Below, piece after piece: positions 15,001 through 21,884 of a stretch of DNA of 64,000 nucleotides. Positions within the stretch are counted from its first letter, which is position 1; each line of letters begins with the position of its first letter. The DNA is from Caldilineaceae bacterium (GTDB lineage: Bacteria; Chloroflexota; Anaerolineae; Caldilineales; Caldilineaceae). The stretch covers positions 62,001 through 126,000 of the forward strand of contig JAHBVF010000002.1 of the NCBI GenBank assembly GCA_019637685.1, read 5' to 3'. The notes under the pieces are model-generated. The model worked only from the letters and a program-made list of their open reading frames with translations. It did no database searches and was not told the origin of the DNA. Both the position numbers and the translations under genes were made by a program.

Positions 15001-18000
15001 AGAGTACGGCCACCGGCGTCTCCCTCAGCGACGATTTCAGCGGTCTCCTGGCCGACAATTTAACCCTGGCTTCTGGCGAGCTACTTTACCTGACCGATGT
15101 CTACACCCCCGCGGATGGCCCCGCCGTGCTGACCAATACGGTCACTGTGGAGAGCAACGAACTGGGCGGGCTGGCGGAGCGCTTTGTCGTCACTGTCACA
15201 AATGTGCTGCCTACCCTCACTGTCAGTCCGGCCAGCGCCAGCCTGAACGAGGGCGAGAGCTTTACCCTTACCCTTGCCAGCGTCAGCGATCCGGGCGACG
15301 ACACAATTGCAGGCTATACAATCGACTGGGGCGACGGGCTGACGACGACCCTCAACGGGCTGGGCAACGCGGCCCACACCTTTGCCGACAACGGCGTCTA
15401 TACGGTTTCGGTGGATGCCACGGACGAGGACGGAACCCACAGCGGGCGAGCCTCCGTGCCGGTGACAGTAGCGAATCTGTTGCCCAGCGCGGACGCGGGC
15501 GGTCCATACGCGGTGGACGAAGGCGGCAGCGTTGGGCTGACGGGCAGCGGCGCGGATGTGGCCGCGGATCCCCTCACTTTCGCCTGGGATTTGGACGGCA
15601 ACGGCTCTTTTGAGAGCAGCGGCCAGAATGTCACTTTTGACGCCAGCGCTATCGACGGGCCAGCCACAGTCACGGCTACCCTGCGCGTGGACGACGGTGA
15701 CGGCGGGGTCGTCACCGACACGGCCACAGTCACAATCGCCAATCTGCCGCCGGTTGTCGTCACCGGCCCGGACCAGAACGCGGCTGTGGGCGAAACCGTT
15801 ACTGTCACGGCGACGGTCAGCGACCCGGGCGGGGATGCCACCGCCGCGGCCCTCGACTGGGGCGACGGCATCACCGCCACACTGGGCGCGGGCAGCTCGT
15901 TGAGCGGCACTCACGCCTACCCGCTGGCGGGCAGCTATCCGGTGACAGTCACCGCCACCGACGACGACGGCGCGACGGCCACCGGGCTTCTGACAGTGAC
16001 CGTCGGCGCACCGGCTCTCTCTTTGGCCAAAAGTGTGCAGCCGGGCGCGCCGCTGGAAAAGGGCGGTCTGCTCACATACACCCTCACGCTCTCCAACAGC
16101 GCGCCCTTTGCCGGGCTGAATGTGACGCTGACCGATACGCTGCCGGCTGTGCTGGACTTCGCCGGTTGGCTGGAACAGAACGGCGCGGTTGTGGGCAGCG
16201 GTGTGATCACCTGGACTGGGGATGTGGCTGCCAGCAGCCAAACTTCCGTCAGCTTCAGCGCCCGACACGTGGGCGGTTACAGCGACACAATCGTCAATCG
16301 TGCGGGGTTCAGCCACCTCTCCGCCAGCGGCAGCGCGGCTGTGACCAGCACAGTTCTCGGCCCGCCGGTGCTGGCGCTGGCCTACACCGCCAGCACAGAG
16401 ACACCGGACGAGGGCGCGCCCTTCACACTGACCGTCACCGTCAGCAACACCGGCCAGAGTACGGCCAGCGGCGTCGTCATCAGCGACACCGAACAGGGCA
16501 TTCACGCCAACGGCATCAGCCTGGCCGCGGGCGCGCAGGTGAGCTACCGCTATAGCGTGACCGCGGACGACGGACCGCAGACCGCAACCTACACGGCCAC
16601 GCTTGGCAGCGACCAGACCGGAACGACGGAAAGTGTGCTGACGCTGGATGTGCAGAATGTGCCGCCCATCCTCGCGGCCAGCCAGAGCGCGATGAGCATC
16701 GACGAGGGCAGTGTTCTGACCGTCACACTGGACAGTATCAGCGATCCCGGCGACGATACGATTAGCGGCTATGTGCTGGCCTGGGGCGACGGAATTACGG
16801 AGACAGTCCCGGTCAGTGGCTCACTCTCCATCGGCGCGGGCCATGCCTTTACCCATACCTACGCCGACGGCACACAAATCTACACGCCCACACTGACTGT
16901 CAGCGACGAGGACGGGGCGCACCCGGTGGCGGTGGGCAGCGTGACCGTTCTGAATGTGGCCCCGGTCTTCACCCCGCTGGCCGACCAACGGATAAATCTG
17001 GACGATCTCTTCGAGTTTGACGCCTTCTACACCGACCCCGGCGCGGAGAGATTTCTGGCAACAGTGGCCTGGGGCGATGGCGAAACAGACACCACCAGCG
17101 CCTATTCGGGCACAATCAGCGCCAACTATACCTACACAGCCACAGGCAGCTATTCGGTGACAGTGATGCTGGACGACGGCGACGGCGGTATCGCGGCTGT
17201 CAGTTTTGTCCTGCGGGTGGTCGCACCGGAGTTGACTGTAAACCGGGGCTTTATGAATTTGGCCCGTTCCACACCCACGGCCCGGCCCGGCGAGGTGCTT
17301 ATCTATACCATCCGCTATGGCAACAGTGGCGAGGCTACAGCCACCAATGTGCGCCTGGCCGATGTGATGCAGGACGAGGCCATTGCTGTGCTGGGCTACG
17401 CCAGCAGCGGGACGGCCATCAGTCAACTGGCGACCGACCCGACAGTCTGGCAGGTGGACGATCTGGCGCCGGGCGCGAGCGGTGTTATTACCGCGACGGT
17501 GCAGGTCTCACCCACCCTCAGCGCTGCCCGCCAGTCCACCAGCTACGCTTTTATCGTCTCTGCCGAGGACGAGGCCAATTCCACCTACGCCCAGCTTAAT
17601 CTGACGCCGCCGTCAGTGAACTTTGCCCAGGCGCTCTACCCAGTGGGCGAAAGTGTGGGCGATGGACTGGTGACGGTTTCCCTGGACGCGGCCAACCCCC
17701 ACGCGGATGTAACAGTACGGGTAACCAGCAGTGTCCCGGCCAGCGGGGCAGCCACCCCCGGCGCGGACTACACTGCCATCGACCAGACAGTAACAATTCC
17801 GGCAGGCCAGCAGACAGCAACCGTCGCTGTGCCCATTCTGGACGACGCCGAGGCCGAGAGCGACGAAAGTATTCTGCTCACCCTCTCTGATGCGGTGGGT
17901 GGACAGATCGGCGGTCAGAGCACAGCGACGCTGACAATCGCTGATGACACGCCCAATCTCTCCGTCACGGACACCAACGGGGTGGAAGGGAGCGGCCGCG

Positions 18001-21000
18001 TTACTTTTACCGTCACCCTCAGCGCCATCAATGAACTGGACACGTCCGTCGTCTACAGCACCACTTCAGGCACAGCTTTGGCCGGTGCAGACTTTGTGGC
18101 TGCCAGCAGTGTGCTAACGATTCCCGCGGGCAGCCGCACAGGAACCGTCGCTATCGCGCTGCTGGACGACAATCTGGACGAGAGTGACGAGACATTTGGC
18201 CTGCTGCTCACGCAGCCGGTGAATGGCGTGCTGGTCAATCCGTCTGCCACTGCCACAATTCTGGACGACGACAGCGCGGTTCTCGCCCTCTCCAAAGCGG
18301 TGGTGCCGACGGCTGGTCTGTTCCGGGGTGGGGTGCTGACCTATACGCTCGTTCTCTCCAATACTTCGGCTGTGGACGCGTTGACCGTTGCCCTGACCGA
18401 TACGCTGCCCGCCAATCTGGTCTTTGGCGGTTGGCTGGAAAATGGCGCGGGCGCGCTCCAGGACGGCGGGCAGATCACCTGGACGGGTGCGCTCAGTGCC
18501 AGCACACAGCTGACGCTGACGTACACCGCCCTCCACACGGGTGGCTACGGGGAGACGATCAGCAACAGCGCCAGCTTTGGCCACCCCAGCGGCAGCGGCT
18601 CGGCCAGCGCCAGCGCCTGGGTGCTGCCGGGTCCGGGTCTGGCGATAGATTATTTTGCCAGCGACCCGGCCCCGCGGGAAGGCCAGTCCATCACCTATAC
18701 AATTGTCGTCAGCAACACCGGCTCCAGCCAGGCCACAGGTGTCACCGTCGGCGATAGCCTGACCGGAACCCTTGCCAGCGATGTGTCCCTGACCCCCGGC
18801 CAGGCCATCAGCTATAGCTACGCCTACCGGGGCAGCGACGGGCCACTGGCAGCCACCCACACCGCCACGGCCAGCGGCGACGGACTCGGCCCCATCAGCC
18901 GGGAGGTGACAGTGCAGTGGGCCAATGTGCCGCCCACACTGACGCTCTCCGGTCCCGCGGCGGTGGCGGAAGGGCGGGCCTATTCCCTGACCCTCGGCCC
19001 GGTGACAGATCCCGGCGACGACGCGGTGACTGCCTATGCCATCGACTGGGGCGACGGGCTGCGTACAACCGTTGGCGCGAGCGGGGAGACCACCTATCCC
19101 ATCACCCACACCTATGCGGATGGACCCGCGACGTACACAGTGACGGTCGAATTGACCGATGAGGACGGGGTGTATCCGGATGCCGGGAGACTGGGGATCA
19201 GTGTGGAAAATGTGCCGCCGACGGCGCTGGCCGGCGGGCCGTACGCGGTGGATGAGGGGGGAAGCGTCTCTCTTGCTGGCGGGGGATCGGATGTGGCCGC
19301 GGATTCGCTTACCTTCGCCTGGGATTTGGACGGGGACAATACTTTTGAGAGCAGCGGTCAAACCCCGATTTTCGACGCCGCGGCCATCGACGGACCGGCC
19401 ACCCTCACTGTCACTTTGCAGGTCAGCGACGAGGACGGGGGCGTGACCACCGACAGCGCCACCGTCACAGTGGCCAATCTGCCGCCGGTGGTGGACGCGG
19501 GTCCGGACCTGAGTGCCGACGCAGGCTTGCCCATCACACTGACGGCTACTGTCAGCGATTTTGCCGGGGATACCCACACCGGTCTGGTGGATTGGGGCGA
19601 TGGCAGCAGCCAGCCGGTCAGCGTCACCCACGGGCTGACTGCCAGCCACAGCTACGCGGCCGCGGGCGTCTACACCGCCACAGTCAGCGCCACCGACGAC
19701 GACGGCGCAACCGGGAGCGACACCGCCCAAATCGTCGTCGATCTGCCTGTGCTCCATCTGATCTATTCGGTCAGCGATGCCAGCCCGGAAGAAGGCAGCA
19801 CCATAACGTATACGGTTGCGGTAAGCAACACCGGGGCCAGTCCAGCTACTCATCTTTCCATCAGCAACTCCCTGGCCGGTCTGATTACAGACAGCATCTC
19901 GCTGGCCGCGGGCGAGGGGTTTGTGTACCACTTCGGCCAGACGGTTGAGGACGGGCCGCTGCTCATCACCAGCACAACGGCTATCAGCAGCGCACAGGGC
20001 GGGCCGATTGTCAAAGCACTGGTGGTGCAATGGCAGAATCTGCCGCCCCTGGCCGGTGACGACACAGCCACCACAGCGGAGGACACGCCTCTTCTGCTCG
20101 ACCTGCTCGCCAACGATTGGGACGTGCCGGGCGATCCCCTGGCTGTGGCCGGGGTGGGTACGCCCATCAGCGGCACGCTGCTGTGGGAGAGCGGCCTGCT
20201 CACCTATACGCCCGCGCTGGACTTCTTTGGGACGGATGTCTTTACCTATACAGTGGCGGACGACGACGGCGGCGCGGCCACCGGAACGGTGACAGTGACA
20301 GTGACGCCGGTCAACGATGCGCCTGTCTTGGCTGTTGTGCCAGATCAGGTGAGCCAGGAAGGCTTCCCCGCGTCCCTCTCTTTGCAGGGAACCGATGTGG
20401 ACGGGCCGGGCCTGGCCTATGGCGCGGTTGGCTTGCCGCCGGGGCTGAGCGTTGCCAGCGACACGGGCGTCATCGGCGGGGTGCTCCCCGCGGGCAGCGC
20501 GGGCGTCTATACAGTGACGGCCTCGGTCAGCGATGGCGAATTTGCCGACAGCCAGGAGTTCGTCTGGCAGGTCACACCGGTCAAACCGCTCTATCTGCCT
20601 TTGGTCTCCGCCTGGACGCCACCGCCCCCACCGCCCCCACCGCCGTCTCTCTATATGCCGCTGGTCTATGGCAAGGCGATTCTTTACAGCGATCTACAGG
20701 TGGAGGCAGTCTATATGGAAAACAGTGTGCTGCGGTTGGCTATCATCAACAACAGTGGCCGCCCTGTCACCGAGGAATTCTGGGTTGATCTCTATGTGAA
20801 TCCCTCGCGTCCGCCCGCGGCAGTCAACGAAATTTGGCCCCTGCTGGGCACGGAAGGCGCGGCCTGGGGCGTGTCGGGGTCTGCCTTGCCGATTCCGCCT
20901 GGTGGACGGCTGGTGCTGACGTTGGGCGACATCTATTACAGTGCGGGGCACAGCTCACTTTCCGCGCCGCTGGGGCCGGGAACGGTGCTCTACGCGCAGG

Positions 21001-21188
21001 TGGATTCGTACAACGCTACCACCGATTACGGAGCGGTTCTGGAAAGCCACGAAGTGAGCGGCTCTTTCTACAACAATATCTTTGGCCCGCTGCTGCTGAC
21101 CGAAGAAGTCACACAGGTTACGCGCGACGAGAGCGGATTCCGCCCCCAGGGCCGGAGCCTGCCTGCGCGGCCGGAGATAGAACGGTAG
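1..21188 (+). CDS. Giant multidomain surface/secreted protein (5' end outside window)
   Basis: The reading frame is open from the left edge, so the first ATG at position 9 is probably internal and the protein exceeds 7059 residues. In order, using visible residue numbers, I see: hydrophobic segments near 384-414, 441-464 and 476-518; Asp-rich calcium-type repeats (DxDxDGL) near 761-844; several LamG-like concanavalin folds from about 1020 to 2010 and again near 2250-2465, with Ig-like modules between; DUF11-type repeats (AxPGExxTYTLxxxN) from about 2740 on; three beta-helix stretches near 2850-3220, 3455-3910 and 4380-4720 with GSLRAAIED-like openings; one cadherin-like module near 4145-4240; PKD modules with DWGDG; two Calx-beta modules near 5870-6090; and a Pro9 run followed by LYMPLV and a CARDB-like tail. 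No LPXTG or lipobox is seen. Likely role, by inference: adhesion, sheath or cell-envelope display. The early membrane-like cluster is unusual for an adhesin. Confidence 0.85.
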   Translation, partial: SGMGEDDEYDIWCATGSDHWTTTTNTLQTYYEDFFVSGLIVTEDHGGSLGIVAQKPGTGDAYYEDALWHAADALHHTFLRGQLKSDSSRFTPLDLSDYLPASTLYVEEIPLAQAADLATVSTVTSTQVLNSVFGSSASVGDQVNLLFVGELSKRSVSLGESAVSTSGNLLHPSLAQSVLDTSGIVRWTAYEYLGSAVWDTADLNSYRSALEANLTAGLTTQALTTALGGITPSDESRVRDGIVALAWNYYLSLQVGANALLAVDNTAVSTETVAISRFAYTPGSDDDALATIIHGLLTNIQSFYARNIYSVSASGQLVTMGGLAWEELGESIEAVATALGDKAAGVSSSSTEALQALEGYYKTVDVEDFDLIAPGAISLSALDNFAIGIVITYGVLKSILGLSSMYTGLWLMTASTEAVESFFSVLQNSSSLVLKIELVKYNQAVWAVAGLILSVGIALYTFFSANPDNAFERSNTEAYLVAQIIYALIIFAITLIPGVGFLITGLIALADGIMIAVCKALGKDPTTETNRWWCNGASQAITLAIYYAIHDYTPLAVLDRDGRVDVEMNTPIYAQHMTDGGFIVGNDISIGAVITSSLYMNSPTSWMGDVYAWQLSDSNLRESTFDYRFQQSKKDVSVGLSQSTWQPTPGRDESSSDGERFFKSETFSDDFPLEEAGINRPFTVYFSEGFAMNAQECWTAYLPVPPYVTPVCYLETYKDTLHQDMGTDFVFDVFPSSISGLMDLYDLGKGSYRLAWDSQFPVLADADGDGLRSKAKGGVDPNDSSGDTDLDGLSDYWEYANGYDPSDSDPDQDGLTDYWEAFYGTNPFAADSDSDGLGDAEEVFHPNISYPFENSHYTDTSPPLHASSQAAWMGGWDVVYDWDNGTPLSTWVSSDPNDLDSDDDAILDGREKIYGYNPWVAGTANLLSMRSSLQTATDSLPYVAAGGTITYTAVITNELENRYATGLLQAEFPTDDVQKTTVINTVGPLETVSLAGTVAVNQSSSQPVSMTVRAGVEFEIATERIVWLRMDEESGATTFSDSTFREHHATCSGVTCPAANGSYLTFSYNSGNEDVITLTEDDDFDLSSFSAGAWVKTTSASGQSTIFNDANDLRLWINSGQVRVTQDGTTYNTGSVISSNEWTHVMVTFDAASGAGVIYVDGVAAKTYTGSVISRNNSGISLAGLFGGTLYLDEFELYNRALSATEVQNLVNADPVLLAEVSSSDFEDSSPWGNSLSCSGAACPSVDTGSRRVNFDQTEYYAVSGSSLNLNGGGFTYATWLRPTSRGVKFDSSGKTDSQKGSNEHDFSLYLPDTNTSRDWQGIAGDNSLSNGNSQYPSLWVESGGRVHIRFQNGSTACSYTTGSGLIKYNKWQQLVVGFNGSGFNVYINGELKASSGNVCNTTPPSKSSLYIGRPNNHGYVYVDDLVHTKAYDGEYWDWGCGLTGCLKVDRKDENKLDVDGKRLWSATTEGEKLYDISAGRIIDDGNAKLKFFDSDASPNSDDVRINQTINSRSLREYDGTLYGWKNTGGNNYLCDSEKSCGELYWSLSNDFYEGYLEDFRIYDYNLSAGQVQDLYDATFATLRFSFDEPPGKSVLEDESGNGLDLGCVSTANTCPDTGIPGRDNQALRFDGGVADDDGFDGAADYLSVADDNRLDVESDTTITLWVKADDWNNNRYTPFLVKGSGSNANYYLGKSSNNRLVFAYRDSGNTWREQTLLLSGYDTSGWLHIAAVIEPDTSTTAVTLYVNGTANGPYTLSGTPKPNGNALTVGRYLGSNHAAFDGLIDELVMLPFALDATEVAALVNAAPLLNLHLDEDTSDGGFLDDSPAANHLTCASDATCPAGGDKGQIREAALFDGMDKLTDSANSESRLSQFSIGLWVKPQDETGAAQYLIERGNGSRHNYRLWMAANSFKVTFDLYSSACNTLYSVTTSSPLVEDQWNHIFATYDGNAMRLYLNGSQNANKSTGNRGACTSSSHSLTIGENFAGNLDEIVLYGTALEGEEIAAAYAYQSVWYDVAEQHNLIVDADSPTVYLDLATTAISATVQTMAVYAHDPTSWIASVEYNIDGGGWTTINTSDNSWTFNYTAISEGSHTVQVRATDAVGNSATSSHAILVDATPPTLTIESSLTAAILGVGESLPISGTVSDSGSGIDSSTLTARLEDRQGLLYYPDAPTVSGSGWSASQSFANAPPYGVYTLTASVADVAGNSTTVAAPLQLDGLAPVADVLHASATISGSNSLITGTVADIPLPVQSKRLHLHFEEASGATAFVDGTPHRSQATCAGSACPTALRAGQRGLALSFDGVNDSLSLTNTLLISTTIADFLDLAGKDFTVLAWVRANSWSGSQLAFANDDSGADKALRLGVVNGAPLLDFGSNAIAAPALPTGQWVHLAWRFRSLDDLENAIDEQAILVNGVVAASAEGRNAFAGAGNFRIGGGTGAAFDLDELVIYNRALSDDEIYDIANPLATVVASAQIRYRHSEDRLQADDEGDWYDVTLDSADSLFTTWRHTVPSTLEGPYRVDLRTADSAGNSRTFVNVWDGEIDVRAPRVSIDYQRIGANFARVVCTAEDYNLTDTGWECPAGDRRSRSIDDAWFTTIFGDIDKTEAYTTPLENVGATTAQMTACDILGQCASASVGAPTALTSVSAIFTPTNRSSFVGLDPFTVGGYVASPSGITSLTVTANGATIYTTGWSGGETEADWSFAWKPARWGVYSLEATLTTGSGGTVSDAAETVVVIDAPELTISKWVYPDDQLVYGDAITYTFAITNSGTLDADGLRIVDLLPPGVVGSNLDITRTLAVGASAVYTLPGVIDNTTAPTLTNTAYFTHTWEQASASASADVCDVELVTNANDRGEGSLRAAIEDACNGAVIYFADDYTIYLDSTLTLTKELTIDGIGQAVTVSGDSGGDGSRDVRPFTIKSSGVVTLSHLSVVSGTAILGAGIHNSGQLTLFESALLGNQTYESRYYSFSRGGALFNAGAALLSSSIISGNLAVAGGGVFSQGYLTVTASAFISNTAYNPGGLHAWARGGAINNDGSLVYSGGQLIEYNGAATITNTLFVDNRADGTWHGGGGLFNGGSATVDQSTFVGNRSNAAGGGVYNYINHSLTLRNSIVVGSDSSADCANFVGGTTALTTTHNLIGIRNSFTASNCGDVTATPEPLLADLDYYGGPTVGAGIPMPSYALLPGSPALDAADPAFCPDVDGRGESRPGGLACDIGAFESQGFTLTLTGGDGQSALINSDYADPLAVVLAPVDAREPTAGGVISYTATTDGPGVSLSPQSVTLAAGGGASSVATANAIAGSLTVTATASGVLMPVTFSLVNLAPELGLAKSVSAALTPPGQRLTYTLVFSNAGNTTATGVVISDALPVYFVVNSEQSAVDGGSVTAQPGTNRAWTVSDLPVGAGGAITVTGVVSTSTPFGTVLTNTATISGSLAETITGNESATATATACWTTTRLYVDAGATGQNNGQSWADAFTHLQDALALARNCGYATEIWVADGVYYPDAGVEQSNGDPAASFGLVSGVAVYGGFAGGETALSSRDWESNPAVLSGDIGQDDTTTGAVVVDVANISGTNSQNVLTASSVMTGTILDGFTITGGDGGDGAGLKMTNSYASLGNLMFRGNRGSDGGGLHSSGANSGPTYANLSFRDNYAVNGGGFYNNASPLTLTDTLFMENETSGGGGGLYNLNSPALLTGLTFYTNTAGGWGGGLQNVGDSQIVSVTFAGNRAEWGGGFVNGYVGRPLSSSPTITNSIFVGNRASGRGGALHNRFKPLRVVNSTFTGNLSNGTGAATSNQYTTLTLVNSIVWNNYASGWGSSPFYDDSANTVVDHSLYDGVCDNLRNNVTCTDSVQFSGSSLLAAAVNPFSAPAVGGDLRLLPGSPAIDTADTSAAPSHDIQGIARPINGVADMGAYESQGFRISYGSGGDQTAIIGNIFGEPLTATVTSDAGEPVGPGGSVTFAGPGSGADVQPSSHSASTDAGGAAELSSVRANLITGTYALTATGPGIVDWVTFPLTNTRADLLLEKYVTPTVAAPGETITYTLFFTNEGSAEVFGVVITDFVPLSVTVQSVVVSSGVITQQVGSDVEASVASLAVGEGGGVTITAQIAGIAPADLVIANTAVITSDSLGGNSTNSQASADVKILNVAPLLGDFSFSVDEDGLGLTVGTVSGSDANADELEYTILSGNSGDVFGLDNVTGALTVAAALDYESIPQYVLTVQASDGSLTGTGLVTVTVNNTDADLAVEKSLLSAVSYFNLYEGESLHVPAPGYALTYTLAFANNGRDLASNVLLTDVIPAGLAVTGFDWSADAGVAITRTTGITYAWAISDLPVGAGGVITVSAVVSPELPVTTLANSAAISSVADSDESDNSTTLEASSCLWAITVTSDGDSGAGTLRQAIEDICPTGVITFAGDMTITLLTYPMGDGELVILKGMTIDASGHSVTISGGGENIVFMVDIDPGQANSHPVTLSHLTIADGVGYAREVAGGVNNLGDLTIRNSTITNNREGGVNNGGKFLLVNSLVYSNTMSGGSGAGLSNGYKATAIVENSTISGNRATGSDSKDTGGGIGNYFGVITITNSTIVSNTSIFNPGGGIFNDSNGEITFNHTIVAGNVGNGTASDCLNSAVMNDGGYNLVGSGTGCPTDSGTTLTVSPSNVFTDVLDSALADNGGDTLTHRLLQDSPAQDAGNPAGCGVTTDQRGVSRFQGTACDIGAYELDQTDLTLAKSVVPATALPGESVDFVLTVANAGSVLASGVTLTDSLPGGLTVTGIVSSGLAFDQTDDSPLTWQIASLPGNTSGTLTVTAQIDDDASLFGTTLLNTAGVTVSGELDGSDNFAAVSLPVGTSPSLTLTKSVLPAGPLERGATLTYTLILSNTGPSVALNTRLTDTLPAELDFGGWLVQPGGAAVNNDEITWTGTAPAGGAVTITFTARHVGTYGDTIINRAQFSQRSGSGSATATSTVLGSQFFNLLLIPSADSVDEGSSLGYELYLANLGESTATGVSLSDDFSGLLADNLTLASGELLYLTDVYTPADGPAVLTNTVTVESNELGGLAERFVVTVTNVLPTLTVSPASASLNEGESFTLTLASVSDPGDDTIAGYTIDWGDGLTTTLNGLGNAAHTFADNGVYTVSVDATDEDGTHSGRASVPVTVANLLPSADAGGPYAVDEGGSVGLTGSGADVAADPLTFAWDLDGNGSFESSGQNVTFDASAIDGPATVTATLRVDDGDGGVVTDTATVTIANLPPVVVTGPDQNAAVGETVTVTATVSDPGGDATAAALDWGDGITATLGAGSSLSGTHAYPLAGSYPVTVTATDDDGATATGLLTVTVGAPALSLAKSVQPGAPLEKGGLLTYTLTLSNSAPFAGLNVTLTDTLPAVLDFAGWLEQNGAVVGSGVITWTGDVAASSQTSVSFSARHVGGYSDTIVNRAGFSHLSASGSAAVTSTVLGPPVLALAYTASTETPDEGAPFTLTVTVSNTGQSTASGVVISDTEQGIHANGISLAAGAQVSYRYSVTADDGPQTATYTATLGSDQTGTTESVLTLDVQNVPPILAASQSAMSIDEGSVLTVTLDSISDPGDDTISGYVLAWGDGITETVPVSGSLSIGAGHAFTHTYADGTQIYTPTLTVSDEDGAHPVAVGSVTVLNVAPVFTPLADQRINLDDLFEFDAFYTDPGAERFLATVAWGDGETDTTSAYSGTISANYTYTATGSYSVTVMLDDGDGGIAAVSFVLRVVAPELTVNRGFMNLARSTPTARPGEVLIYTIRYGNSGEATATNVRLADVMQDEAIAVLGYASSGTAISQLATDPTVWQVDDLAPGASGVITATVQVSPTLSAARQSTSYAFIVSAEDEANSTYAQLNLTPPSVNFAQALYPVGESVGDGLVTVSLDAANPHADVTVRVTSSVPASGAATPGADYTAIDQTVTIPAGQQTATVAVPILDDAEAESDESILLTLSDAVGGQIGGQSTATLTIADDTPNLSVTDTNGVEGSGRVTFTVTLSAINELDTSVVYSTTSGTALAGADFVAASSVLTIPAGSRTGTVAIALLDDNLDESDETFGLLLTQPVNGVLVNPSATATILDDDSAVLALSKAVVPTAGLFRGGVLTYTLVLSNTSAVDALTVALTDTLPANLVFGGWLENGAGALQDGGQITWTGALSASTQLTLTYTALHTGGYGETISNSASFGHPSGSGSASASAWVLPGPGLAIDYFASDPAPREGQSITYTIVVSNTGSSQATGVTVGDSLTGTLASDVSLTPGQAISYSYAYRGSDGPLAATHTATASGDGLGPISREVTVQWANVPPTLTLSGPAAVAEGRAYSLTLGPVTDPGDDAVTAYAIDWGDGLRTTVGASGETTYPITHTYADGPATYTVTVELTDEDGVYPDAGRLGISVENVPPTALAGGPYAVDEGGSVSLAGGGSDVAADSLTFAWDLDGDNTFESSGQTPIFDAAAIDGPATLTVTLQVSDEDGGVTTDSATVTVANLPPVVDAGPDLSADAGLPITLTATVSDFAGDTHTGLVDWGDGSSQPVSVTHGLTASHSYAAAGVYTATVSATDDDGATGSDTAQIVVDLPVLHLIYSVSDASPEEGSTITYTVAVSNTGASPATHLSISNSLAGLITDSISLAAGEGFVYHFGQTVEDGPLLITSTTAISSAQGGPIVKALVVQWQNLPPLAGDDTATTAEDTPLLLDLLANDWDVPGDPLAVAGVGTPISGTLLWESGLLTYTPALDFFGTDVFTYTVADDDGGAATGTVTVTVTPVNDAPVLAVVPDQVSQEGFPASLSLQGTDVDGPGLAYGAVGLPPGLSVASDTGVIGGVLPAGSAGVYTVTASVSDGEFADSQEFVWQVTPVKPLYLPLVSAWTPPPPPPPPPSLYMPLVYGKAILYSDLQVEAVYMENSVLRLAIINNSGRPVTEEFWVDLYVNPSRPPAAVNEIWPLLGTEGAAWGVSGSALPIPPGGRLVLTLGDIYYSAGHSSLSAPLGPGTVLYAQVDSYNATTDYGAVLESHEVSGSFYNNIFGPLLLTEEVTQVTRDESGFRPQGRSLPARPEIER
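14550..19740 (+). repeat. Three related super-modules inside the giant gene
   Basis: Three blocks repeat the same domain order: a DUF11 module with TDTLPA and GGWL or AGWL motifs, a second DUF11 module opening with an acidic EG motif, then PKD-type DWGDG modules. They lie at about 14550-16010, 16010-17230 and 18280-19740, with two Calx-beta modules between the second and third. The PKD units at about 15500-15780 and 19225-19500 remain similar at DNA level, sharing for example the stretch coding for FAWDLDG and ESSGQ. This points to segmental duplication within the gene. Confidence 0.7.
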
Positions 21189-21242
21189 CTTCGTAATCGG
21201 TAATTCACCCTTCGCAATTTCCCCAATCCCTTCCCCCTCCGC

Positions 21243-21248
21243 TACAAT
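21243..21248 (+). promoter_or_regulatory. Candidate -10 box of the selC promoter
   Basis: TACAAT lies nine bases upstream of the mature tRNA 5' end, placing a transcription start close to that end. No good -35 is visible; the region upstream is pyrimidine-rich. Confidence 0.4.
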
Positions 21249-21257
21249 AGATCAAAT

Positions 21258-21355
<98 letters not shown>

Positions 21356-21395
21356 TGTAAACGGCAAAAGGCAAAAAGGAAAGGCAAAAGGAGCG

Positions 21396-21458
21396 GGTTG
21401 CGAGTTGTGGATTGCAAAAATCAACACCCGCCCCTCGCAATTCGCCCCTCGCAACTCT
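21396..21458 (+). repeat. Heptamer-periodic inverted repeat before the next gene
   Basis: A GGGTTGCGAGTTG-type run is followed by its opposite, CTCGCAATTCGCCCCTCGCA, which ends directly at the ATG of the gene at 21459. The same family occurs at 27570-27767 and inside the panE start near 54795-54827. Confidence 0.55.
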
Positions 21459-21884
21459 ATGGAAATCAACTTTTTCGACAACAGCGCCACCCTGCGCTTT
21501 GAACATATCCTCATCTATCCCTACCCGGACCTGCACCGGCTGTGGGTGCGTATCTGGCTGCCCGCGTTGATGGATGGCAGTGCGCCCAATGTGGAGCTGC
21601 GGCTGCTCAATCCGGATGGCAGCGAGAACAACAGTCTCGTCCTCTTGGCCCAGACCGATACGAAGCTCAACAATACGTTCCATCTGAAAGACCCCATCCC
21701 CGGCGCGTCTTATCGGATTGTCGCGGAGTTGTCCGTGGGCTTCAATGAAGACGCCCGCATTGTGGACCGCCAGGAGTTCGATCTGGTGCTGGAATTCCGC
21801 GATCCCGAATCGGGGCAGCCGGGCTTTGGCGTTGGCCTGGACGAATGGTTTGGCAGTGAAAACGGGGACGGGGAACGCGCGTGA
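21459..21884 (+). CDS. Conserved hypothetical protein, coupled to the downstream subtilase
   Basis: A 141-residue acidic protein rich in predicted beta strands, with no signal peptide, membrane segment or cysteine pair. I do not recognise the family. The start chosen is the ATG at 21459 (MEINFFDN); the frame is open further upstream, but that part is translated repeat sequence. Its TGA stop overlaps the GTG start of the next gene (GTGA at 21881-21884), so the two are very probably translationally coupled. It could be a partner, chaperone or inhibitor of the protease, but that is inference from position only. Confidence 0.7.
   Translation: MEINFFDNSATLRFEHILIYPYPDLHRLWVRIWLPALMDGSAPNVELRLLNPDGSENNSLVLLAQTDTKLNNTFHLKDPIPGASYRIVAELSVGFNEDARIVDRQEFDLVLEFRDPESGQPGFGVGLDEWFGSENGDGERA

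Noticed and set aside
1359-20030. Very long minus-strand open frames opposite the giant gene (for example 1359-4046, 5472-7178, 18114-20030)
   Set aside because: They are Gly/Ala/Val-rich shadows caused by strong codon bias in the sense gene, lack domains and ribosome sites, and lie fully antisense.
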